DNA of 56,820 nucleotides from a virus. The notes below the pieces were generated by a model. That model searched no databases. It saw nothing but the letters and a program-made list of their open reading frames with translations, and was not told where the DNA came from. The stretch is taken from positions 1-56,820 of IMG/VR virus record IMGVR_UViG_3300042691_011692. One strand, written 5' to 3'. Shown piece after piece: positions 50,976-56,820 of the stretch (positions within the stretch are counted from its first letter, which is position 1; each line of letters opens with the position of its first letter). A program made the translations under genes and the position numbers.

Positions 50976-52186
50976 CGTAACTGAAGGGGTGATGCTGTGT
51001 TGATGATGCGTTGATACCACGGGTGTGGTGGAGAGGATGGAAGCGCCATTCGTAACTGAATACAACGCGGCAGAGTGTCGCATGAGGTAGAACCTAAGAG
51101 CGAAGCGTTACGATTTCGGGGTTTGTCGGGGGACCATGGGTGCGGGGGAAGCGCAGCGTTACGGTTTTGGGTTTGCGGTTGAAGGCTGTTTTCGTAACTG
51201 AAGCGGGTTGGGATATGTATTATTTAGATTATTGTAACTGAAGAAACGGCGGAAACGTAACTGAGTGTGCAGATTTGGTGTATTATTTGATTATTGTAAC
51301 TGAGTGTGTGCGTTTTCGTAACTGAGTGAGGGTTTTTGATGTATTATTTGATTATCGTAACTGAGTTGGGGACGTGGTGAGCCATGGGGCGGGGGAGCCA
51401 TTGGGGCGGTCGGTGATGTATTAAATAGATTATTTTGGGCTGTTTTCGTAACTGAAGGGGGGTCTTGGGGTGTATTATTTAGCTCATCAGTGGGCTGAGG
51501 ATTGGGAGAAAAGCCCGTAAACACGGGAATAATCTAGTTAGAAACGTAACTGTAGAGCGTTCAGTTACGATGTATCAAAAAATACTTGTAGCAAAATCAA
51601 GGGGTTAGCCACAAATAATCTAAATAATACATGTTTTTGGAGGTTGAGGGGGGGCTAAAAATAATTGAAATTTGGGAGGTAAGGGACACCATGGGGCAGG
51701 GCAAAATCGTAACTGAAGGTGGAAGTTGAAGAGGTGGAAGCGTTACGAATTCTCTGGTATTACAGTACTGGAGAAGAAAAAAAATTTTTCGCGTAGGTTG
51801 ACCCCAAAAAACACGTATTTTTTAGATTATTTAGATTAAATAAAGTAACTAAGAGAACATGGCTCCCCATATTTCCAGGCTTTGCTCGGACTGGCGCACC
51901 CCCAATCGTAACTGATATATCTCGAAATTCGTAACTGAACGACTAGATCACGTGTATCAAATCGGGGGGTAAATAGATTATTTCAAAAGTGTAACTGAAC
52001 TACCCCGTTTTCGTAACTGAACGACCCTCGGCAAATAGATTATTTAGATCATTGTAACTGAACAAACCTCAAAAACGTAACTGAACTGCCCAGATTTGTA
52101 GATTATTTGATTATTGTAACTGAACTACCCCGTTTTCGTAACTGAGCACGCCTGTCTGATGTATTATTTGATTATCGTAACTGAAC
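50976..52186 (+). repeat. Iteron array: 21 copies of a GTAACTGA motif
   Basis: Twenty copies on the plus strand and one on the minus strand (51561-51569); 20 read GTAACTGA and one GTAACTGT (51546). Starts (first base before GTAACTG) include 51193, 51233, 51256, 51295, 51317, 51356 and 51907, 51930, 51990, 52012, 52053, 52076, 52115, 52137, 52176. Intervals alternate between 22-23 and 39-41 bases, about two and four helical turns. The longer interval holds an AT-rich element (TATTATTTGATTATT and variants). No gene fits here. This is the best candidate for an origin, partition site or early-regulator array. Confidence 0.85.
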
Positions 52187-52338
52187 GCGCATGCCTGCGC
52201 ACAGTTTCAAAACATACAGAACATGGATGCTTAATCCGTCGTTTTCCGGGTATTCCTGCTCTGCCGTAGACCGGCTCGAAATCGCGCCCCTTGGGGGCTA
52301 GCACGGCCGTTTGTCCCCAGCTGTGGACCACCCTAGCC
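52187..52338. other. Spacer between the iterons and the terminator
   Basis: No gene, repeat or promoter is evident. A minus-strand reading of about 60 codons has no ribosome site and is not supported. Confidence 0.5.
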
Positions 52339-52374
52339 AAAAACAAAAAACCCCGTAGAAAACGATCTACGGGG
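52339..52374 (-). terminator. Intrinsic terminator of the small early operon
   Basis: On the minus strand a 9-bp stem (CCCCGTAGA and TCTACGGGG) with a 6-base loop is followed by TTTTTTGTTTTT. It lies 30 bases after the stop of the 50-residue gene. It is the clearest rho-independent terminator in the window. Confidence 0.85.
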
Positions 52375-52404
52375 CTTCTATAGGCATATGCGTTTATTGC
52401 ATAG

Positions 52405-52557
52405 CTAAATACGTTCAGCGACGATCTTTAAAAGTATAACTCCATAATTTTCGAGCCGAAGGCCGTGCAGCGTCGCTGCCGTCATGCTCTCGTGTGGGCT
52501 GCTGTCTTGTACTACCTGCCCGTCGGGCAGCTGCAACACTGCGTAGTAGACGATCAC
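52405..52557 (-). CDS. Small hypothetical protein, 50 residues
   Basis: It starts with GTG overlapping the preceding stop (GTGA), with GGGAGAG ahead. The product (IVYYAVLQLPDGQVVQDSSPHESMTAATLHGLRLENYGVILLKIV) is a small beta-rich protein with no family recognised. It ends the short operon before the terminator. Confidence 0.6.
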   Translation of the reverse strand: MIVYYAVLQLPDGQVVQDSSPHESMTAATLHGLRLENYGVILLKIVAERI

Positions 52558-52880
52558 TGCCCGCTCTCCCTGTACTGTCTTGCTGCTTCTTTTGCGATAC
52601 AAACAGACGTTGCGAGGCTATTACCTTCACCAACCTCACGGCATCGGCTGGCTGCCATTTCTCTGATCGTGCCGTGTAGCATGTCCCACCGGCTCAGCGG
52701 AATGTCATTCATGTGCGGATCGACTGACGCCTTGATACGATCGGCACCGATGTGTGCCACGACAGCCCGGACGACACCGGGCGTTACAAACTGTGCATAA
52801 TAGCCACGGTGCAGGCTCATTCGTTCTGCATCTGTCGTGTTACCTACGCATGCGGCGAGGTAGTCTTTACGAGTGATCAT
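52554..52880 (-). CDS. Hypothetical protein, 108 residues
   Basis: The ATG is preceded by GGAG at seven bases and overlaps the stop of the membrane peptide gene. The protein (ITRKDYLAACVGNTTDAERMSLHRGYYAQFVTPGVVRAVV) is helical and soluble. I recall similar small unnamed phage proteins with a HRxYYAQFV pattern. Function unknown; as the first cluster after the divergent region it may act early. Confidence 0.65.
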   Translation of the reverse strand: MITRKDYLAACVGNTTDAERMSLHRGYYAQFVTPGVVRAVVAHIGADRIKASVDPHMNDIPLSRWDMLHGTIREMAASRCREVGEGNSLATSVCIAKEAARQYRESGQ

Positions 52881-52996
52881 TGGAAAGCTCCAAACAGTGC
52901 TGCGATCTGGATGACCAGAACGGCTAGCGACATTGCGTTGACTGCCAGTAGAAAACCAGTGAGTGCCCGATGCATCGTTTCATGTGTCATTGTCAT
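52877..52996 (-). CDS. Small membrane peptide, 39 residues
   Basis: The ATG at 52996 follows CGGAGAAT. The product begins MTMTHETMHRALTGFLLAV and has one hydrophobic helix (LAVNAMSLAVLVIQIAALFG). The stop overlaps the next start (ATGA). As the first gene of the early operon, a small membrane protein could alter host envelope or block superinfection, but this is a guess. Confidence 0.6.
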   Translation of the reverse strand: MTMTHETMHRALTGFLLAVNAMSLAVLVIQIAALFGAFQ

Positions 52997-53577
52997 ATTC
53001 TCCGTTGCTGATGACCTATCTAGCCCCACTCGTTAGCGCGTGTCGATGTGGCAGAACGTCGCACGCGATCGGACCTAAGCCGTTGAACGAGCCGCGCCTC
53101 GATATAGGCGCTTCCCAGAGCATGTAGTTTTTCACGGGTTGTTTATCTGTAGTCTGATTGTTGGGTAGCTGAGTGTTTGCCGACCGATAGTTGGGGTGCT
53201 GATGGGGGCGGGGGTACGTGGACTGCGTTTTTGACCCCCGCCCTAGTCTGACGTAAGCCGCTTAAACCACGACCCCCCAAAACCAATTTGACTTTTACAG
53301 TATTACAGTACAGTAAAGTTAGCCAACCAATTTAGTTTTGTAGTATTACAGTACAGAAAAATTACCCAACCAATTTAGTTTTGTAGTATTACAGTACAAG
53401 AAAATTAACCAACCAATTTAGTTTTGTAGTATTACAGTACAGTAAAATTAGCTAGCCGCCCTAACCCTTAAGTGCATTCGCGTTCTTGTTTTGTTCTTAG
53501 TTTGTTCTTATTTGCGTCGTTAAGCACGCACACCAGTACCCTGTTGACTTTCTTGTCGCCTACGGTAGGTTAACGAC
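52997..53577. promoter_or_regulatory. Divergent control region between early and late blocks
   Basis: About 580 bases without a gene separate the minus-strand early operon from the terminase genes on the plus strand. It contains four 43-44 bp repeats (53281-53452) and two TTTGTTCTTA-like repeats (53491-53512). A TTGACT at 53544 lies too near the ATG for a clear promoter. It should carry promoters for both blocks. Confidence 0.6.
53281..53452 (+). repeat. Four 43-bp repeats with GTATTACAGTAC core
   Basis: Copies of AACCAATTT start at 53281, 53325, 53368 and 53411. Each is followed by the core GTATTACAGTAC at 53300, 53343, 53386 and 53429, exactly 43 bases apart (about four helical turns). A fifth core is at 51757 inside the iteron array. 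Probable operator or promoter array. Confidence 0.85.
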
Positions 53578-54060
53578 ATGCAACACTCTTTTGGCCCCAC
53601 GCTTCAGTGGACAGACCGCTTTGCATTCGACATTGCCTTGCGACTGGAGAACAGTGGCGAGGAGCTTTCTGACATCCTGGCGCGACACAAGTACACAACA
53701 GCGGACCTGTTGAAGTTCAACACTGATCCAGTCTTCCTGAAGAAGGTGGATGGTTATCGCACTGAGATTCGCGATAATGGTGTGACGTTTAAGATGAAGG
53801 CCCGTGCGCAGGCCGAAGAGCTGTTGACGACATCGTGGGTTCTTATCCATTCGCCAGACGTCAGTCCGGCTGTCAAAGCTGACCTTATCAAGTCTACGGT
53901 GCGCTGGGCTGGCCTGGAGTCGAAGTCGACCGAGGAAAACACGAACGGCACTGGTGGTGTGCGCATCACAATCAATCTAGCTGGACAAGATGTTACGACG
54001 GTTGTGGAGCCACCTACACTGGAGCTGGAAGCGAATCATGGCGAAGCGGACGCTGAGTAA
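53578..54060 (+). CDS. Terminase small subunit-like protein
   Basis: This 160-residue protein is the first gene of the late block. It has a helical N-terminal part (WTDRFAFDIALRLENSGEELSDILARHKYTTADLLKF), compatible with an HTH, a central coiled region (KMKARAQAEELLTTSWVLIHSPDVSPAVKADLIK), and an acidic C-terminus. That fits a small terminase: DNA recognition, ring formation, then an interaction tail. The large terminase follows after one small gene. The ribosome site is GGTAGG. Confidence 0.75.
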   Translation: MQHSFGPTLQWTDRFAFDIALRLENSGEELSDILARHKYTTADLLKFNTDPVFLKKVDGYRTEIRDNGVTFKMKARAQAEELLTTSWVLIHSPDVSPAVKADLIKSTVRWAGLESKSTEENTNGTGGVRITINLAGQDVTTVVEPPTLELEANHGEADAE

Positions 54061-54304
54061 GCGCAATCCGACCGATAACGAAGTTACGTTTACATCGCTC
54101 GATGAAGCCCGTGCGTTTGAGCGACGCCTTATGTTCAGTGGTGTGTCTTACAAAACGAACATCTCTAAGACGCGTAAGAGCGGCCTTCGTTACATTGTTA
54201 CAGTCTTTGACTTGACCCATTCTCTGGATGACCCAAACTGCTGGTGTGATCCTATCGTCGACGCAAAGAAAAACATCATCATACACAGAGCGACGTTTCA
54301 CTGA
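54038..54304 (+). CDS. Small basic protein between terminase genes
   Basis: This 88-residue protein starts at the ATG 54038 with GGAAG ahead, overlapping the previous gene by 23 bases and the next by one. It contains TFTSLDEARAFERRLMFSGVSYKTNISKTRKSGLRYIVTVFDLTHSL. No family is recognised. Its position suggests a packaging accessory. Confidence 0.65.
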   Translation: MAKRTLSKRNPTDNEVTFTSLDEARAFERRLMFSGVSYKTNISKTRKSGLRYIVTVFDLTHSLDDPNCWCDPIVDAKKNIIIHRATFH

Positions 54305-55692
54305 TGCCGCTTGAGATCGATTATACGCCAACGCTGACTGTGCAGAAGTTCATGGCCAGTGACGCAAAAATGCGTGTACTGATGGGTCCTGTGGGCTCGG
54401 GCAAGAGCGTGGCGTGTTGCTTTGAGTTGATCCGCAGAGCTTCGATGCAGAAGCCCGATGCCCGTGGCATACGTCGAACACGTGCGCTTGTGATACGACA
54501 AACAGCACGGCAGTTGGTTGATACAACAATAAAATCACTTTTAGATTGGTTTCCCCCAGGCGTGTGTGGTCAGTACATGCGCACGACGAAGACGTTCTTC
54601 TTTAAGGTTGGTGATGTTGAGTGCGAGATTATGTTCCGCGCTCTGGATGATTCTGACGACGTGGCGAACCTCAATTCTCTTGAGGTTACGTTTGCTTGGA
54701 TGAACGAGTGCCGTGATATCCATCCGGACATTGTCGATGCGCTGTCCAAACGTATTGGCCGTTTTCCGTCTAAGAAGGACGGTGGTCCGACGTGGCATGG
54801 CATGTGGGGTGATACCAATCCCCCAACGATGGACACCTGGTGGTTTTATCAACTCGAAGGCCTAAGCCCTAAGGACGGTGTGTCGCCGCTCCGCAACGGA
54901 TGGAAGGTCTTTAAGCAGCCGTCAGGGCGCAGTCCGCACGCAGAAAACCTGGAGAACTTACCCGAAGGGTATTACAGCACGGAAGGTCGCAGCGATGAGT
55001 ACATCAGGGTCTATATCGATGGTGAATACGGCCTGAGTTCCGCTGGCCAGCCTGTGTACAAATACTTCCGTCCTGACTACCACATGGCCAAACAGCCGTT
55101 GAAGTTCATTGCGAATGGTGTACGGCCGATTGTGGTTGGTATGGACTTAGGTCTGACGCCTGCGGCTGTGTTCGGTCAGCTTGACCCGCGTGGTCGGGCG
55201 CTTATCTTTGCTGAAGCAGTCAGCTTTGACATGGGTGTACAGCGGTTCGCGAGGACAGTGCTCAAGCCGTTAATCTACGAGCGTTTTCCGGGTGTGCCGA
55301 TCCTCATCGTGGTTGATCCAGCAGGCACACAGCGAGCGCAGACAGACGAACGCAGCGCGGTTGACATCCTCAAGGCTGAAGGGTTTAAGGTAATCCCTGC
55401 ACGGACCAATTCGATCTCAGCACGGCTCAACGCTGTGGATGACTTTTTGATGCGTCAGGTGGATGGCGACCCGGCCCTGTTGATTGACCCTGGCTGTACG
55501 GCGCTCAAGGCGGCGATGATGGGTGGCTATCGGTTTAAGCCTAAGGGTGATGGTGAGATCGAGAAAAACAAGGCGTCCCACGTCGCGGAGAGCATACAAT
55601 ATTTTTGCCTGCACATTGGGGTTGAGTCGTACGGGCAGGCGCTCAACGTAAGGCGCGAGGTTCGGCCTATACAGTCCATGGGGTGGACGTAA
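54304..55692 (+). CDS. Terminase large subunit
   Basis: This 462-residue packaging motor has an N-terminal ATPase with Walker A GPVGSGKS (residues 28-35) and a motif VTFAWMNECRD near residue 130 as Walker B with catalytic Glu. The C-terminal RNase H-like nuclease has VVGMDLGLTPAAVFGQ (first Asp), LIVVDPAG, and a late ASHVAESIQYFCLH stretch. It pumps DNA into the procapsid and cuts it. The start overlaps the previous gene's stop (TGATG). Confidence 0.92.
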   Translation: MPLEIDYTPTLTVQKFMASDAKMRVLMGPVGSGKSVACCFELIRRASMQKPDARGIRRTRALVIRQTARQLVDTTIKSLLDWFPPGVCGQYMRTTKTFFFKVGDVECEIMFRALDDSDDVANLNSLEVTFAWMNECRDIHPDIVDALSKRIGRFPSKKDGGPTWHGMWGDTNPPTMDTWWFYQLEGLSPKDGVSPLRNGWKVFKQPSGRSPHAENLENLPEGYYSTEGRSDEYIRVYIDGEYGLSSAGQPVYKYFRPDYHMAKQPLKFIANGVRPIVVGMDLGLTPAAVFGQLDPRGRALIFAEAVSFDMGVQRFARTVLKPLIYERFPGVPILIVVDPAGTQRAQTDERSAVDILKAEGFKVIPARTNSISARLNAVDDFLMRQVDGDPALLIDPGCTALKAAMMGGYRFKPKGDGEIEKNKASHVAESIQYFCLHIGVESYGQALNVRREVRPIQSMGWT

Positions 55693-55702
55693 ATTTTCCC
55701 TA

Positions 55703-55731
55703 TTGTCAAGACATATTTTGTGTTGTATCTA
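55703..55731 (+). promoter_or_regulatory. Putative promoter after the terminase gene
   Basis: TTGTCA (55703-55708), a 17-base spacer and TATCTA (55726-55731) lie in an AT-rich gap before the next ribosome site GGAGG. The -10 is imperfect. It would allow separate control of the structural genes. Confidence 0.45.
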
Positions 55732-55756
55732 TACCTTATAACCATTGGAGGCCGTG

Positions 55757-56107
55757 ATGGCTGATGTTACCCCCGCCGTGAGGCGGACCGCTGAGAAAAT
55801 TCCGTACGTCATTTGGGAGGCTGTGGCCACTGGCGATACGATCAATAAGTTCGCACTGCCCGAGCAGTGGGGTCTTGCTGGGTCGATCCAGATCAGTGGC
55901 ACGTTCGGCGGTGCAACGGTCAAGCTCCAGCATAGCAACGACGGGTCGACGTGGTTCGACGCCAACGACCTTCAGGGTAATCCGGTGTCTGCGTCGGCAG
56001 ACGCTATTTTTGAGGTCTCTCTGTCTTCGGCGTACTTCAAGGTGGCTAGCTCTGGTGGAACGGCAGACGACGTTGACGTTATCCTCGTGCTCCGTGGGCT
56101 GTACTGA
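55757..56107 (+). CDS. Structural protein, beta-sandwich-like, 116 residues
   Basis: The ATG at 55757 follows GGAGG. The protein is beta-rich (WGLAGSIQISGTFGGATVKLQHSNDGSTWFDAND) with an S-N-D-G-x-T-W-x-D motif that I know from phage decoration and minor structural proteins. It may be part of the head surface or a tail appendage. Its place after the terminase and before the fibre is consistent with either. Confidence 0.65.
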   Translation: MADVTPAVRRTAEKIPYVIWEAVATGDTINKFALPEQWGLAGSIQISGTFGGATVKLQHSNDGSTWFDANDLQGNPVSASADAIFEVSLSSAYFKVASSGGTADDVDVILVLRGLY

Positions 56108-56517
56108 TGGGCCGTAGGCACTTCGATATTCCGATCTACAGACGCCGCCGTGTTGGCGGCACGTTCCTTATTTTGAGTAACAACAGCGTCCTTGAAGATG
56201 CTGCGATTGGTGATCTGGTTGGCATTCTGTCGGTCACAGGCAGCGGTGGGCCTTATACGTTTACGATCACGTCTGATCCTGACTCCAAGTTCGCTATTGA
56301 CGGCGACAGACTTGAGGTAAATGCCCCGCTTGATTACGCGACTGCAACGTCGCATAGTGTTACCATTGAGGCTGATGATGGCGTTAACCCGCCGATCAGC
56401 CGGACGTTTATCATCCAAGTCCTTGCGACCGGTTACTTCTTGCTTCTGGCCAATGGGACCGATAAACTCCTGCTCGTTGACGGTTCGTCGTATCTCAAGC
56501 TCGCGTCATCTCCGTAA
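56107..56517 (+). CDS. Cadherin-like fibre or adhesin protein
   Basis: This 136-residue protein has a basic N-terminus (GRRHFDIPIYRRRRVGG) and an Ig/cadherin-like repeat (LEDAAIGDLVGILSVTGSGGPYTFTITSDPDSKFAIDGDRLEVNAPLDYATATSHSVTIEADDG). It ends in a short repeat (FLLLANGTDKLLLVDGSSYLKLAS). Such domains bind surfaces or assemble fibres. The ATG overlaps the previous stop (TGATG). It should serve in adsorption together with the collagen-like fibre that follows. Confidence 0.7.
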   Translation: MGRRHFDIPIYRRRRVGGTFLILSNNSVLEDAAIGDLVGILSVTGSGGPYTFTITSDPDSKFAIDGDRLEVNAPLDYATATSHSVTIEADDGVNPPISRTFIIQVLATGYFLLLANGTDKLLLVDGSSYLKLASSP

Positions 56518-56528
56518 GGAATTAACAC

Positions 56529-56820
56529 ATGGCTAGCTCGAAACTCGTTGACCTTACGTCAGGCGCACCAGCCGAAGGTACGGATCTAATCTACGTCGTC
56601 AAAGATCCTGGCGGCGTTGGCGAAGCCGACGCGAGCCTAACTTTAAGCGATGTAGTTACTCTTGCCGCGAGCGCTGGTCCAACTGGCCCCACGGGTCCAA
56701 CGGGTCCAACGGGTCCAACGGGTGCAACTGGCCCCACGGGTCCAACGGGTGCAACGGGTGCAACTGGCCCCACGGGTCCAACGGGTGCAACTGGCCCCAC
56801 GGGTCCAGCCGTTCAGCCAT
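56529..56820 (+). CDS. Collagen-like tail fibre, N-terminal part (continues at base 1)
   Basis: It starts at an ATG preceded by AAGGA. The first 49 residues ([41 protein letters not shown]) form the virion-attachment domain, similar to fibre starts I recall with an [14 protein letters not shown] motif. Then comes a run of about 15 Gly-X-Y triplets (GPT, GAT), ending GPAVQP. The frame is open to the window end and continues in the segment starting at base 1. Collagen-like stalks form trimers and let fibres extend from the virion. Confidence 0.85.
   Translation, partial: MASSKLVDLTSGAPAEGTDLIYVVKDPGGVGEADASLTLSDVVTLAASAGPTGPTGPTGPTGPTGATGPTGPTGATGATGPTGPTGATGPTGPAVQP
56676..56811 (+). repeat. 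9-bp collagen-coding repeats, right end
   Basis: This is the same kind of array as at 1-96, with GPT repeated five times followed by mixed GAT and GPT units. The order of units differs from the left end before the last six triplets. Confidence 0.9.
56752..56820 (+). other. Terminal redundancy joining the window into a circle
   Basis: The last 69 bases equal bases 41-109 in the same reading frame. The match breaks at 56751 because the repeat order differs. Closing the circle removes 109 bases and gives a genome of about 56.7 kb, but the exact repeat number remains open. Confidence 0.8.

Noticed and set aside
51291-51524. Minus-strand frame of 77 codons in the iteron region
   Set aside because: It consists of translated iterons and spacer, with no ribosome site.
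52164-52346. Minus-strand frame of 60 codons
   Set aside because: It starts at the intrinsic terminator and shows no coding pattern.
53283-53440. T7-like promoter resemblance (TAATACTAC on the minus strand of the 43-bp repeats)
   Set aside because: No single-subunit RNA polymerase gene was found, and only the TAATAC start matches; the rest of the promoter differs.
53281-53452. CRISPR-like array in the divergent region
   Set aside because: The repeat fills almost the whole 43-bp period, so there are no unique spacers.
53544-53572. Promoter TTGACT before the small terminase gene
   Set aside because: The -10 partner is poor and the start would lie almost on the ribosome site.

Overview
This window looks like an essentially complete genome of a tailed bacteriophage, about 56.75 kb, opened inside a tail-fibre gene. 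The last 69 bases (56752-56820) repeat bases 41-109, and the reading frame that starts at 56529 continues in frame through that match to the stop at 1161, so the molecule is circular or circularly permuted. No integrase, repressor-type lysogeny module, tRNA or rRNA was seen. The virion set (portal, coat, adaptor, a 903-residue tail protein, several internal-virion or ejection-type proteins, and no tape measure or sheath) fits a short-tailed podovirus-like particle. A GcrA-like regulator, a family known essentially from Alphaproteobacteria, points to an alphaproteobacterial host and to a strictly lytic life style.

Layout. The plus strand from 53578 through the end and on to 30716 is one long late block: small and large terminase, small head or fibre proteins, a collagen-like fibre, an assembly protein, a glycosyltransferase, portal, scaffold, major capsid protein, minor structural proteins, adaptors, two tailspike-like proteins, a lysis cassette (endolysin, holin-like protein, overlapping i-spanin and o-spanin), a large tail protein, and internal virion proteins ending in a 2138-residue polyvalent-type protein. 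The minus strand from 52996 down to 30708 holds DNA metabolism and regulation: small early genes, a low-complexity accessory zone, a secreted nuclease, an AAA+/DUF3150-like/VWA module, a possible base-modification protein, a nucleotide hydrolase, family A DNA polymerase, dCMP deaminase, RecB-like and VRR nucleases, an SNF2 helicase, an ssDNA-binding-like protein, GcrA and a primase-helicase. The blocks diverge at 52997-53577, which carries four 43-bp repeats. A gene-free stretch of about 1.2 kb (50976-52186) carries 21 copies of GTAACTG(A/T), spaced alternately about 22 and 40 bp apart, and is the best origin or partition-site candidate.

The most unusual feature is the load of selfish and nested elements. 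Two related group I introns interrupt the major capsid gene (6293-6648) and the P-loop codons of the AAA+ ATPase gene (47645-48537); the second encodes an HNH endonuclease. The DNA polymerase carries a 202-residue intein at polymerase motif A, and an HNH endonuclease gene is nested inside that intein in the +1 reading frame, while the intein frame stays open through it. A free-standing HNH gene sits directly downstream. A small conserved-looking basic phage gene is likewise nested in the +1 frame of the giant virion protein gene.

Limits: all calls come from reading the sequence and from memory of protein families. No searches, structure predictions or composition calculations were run.
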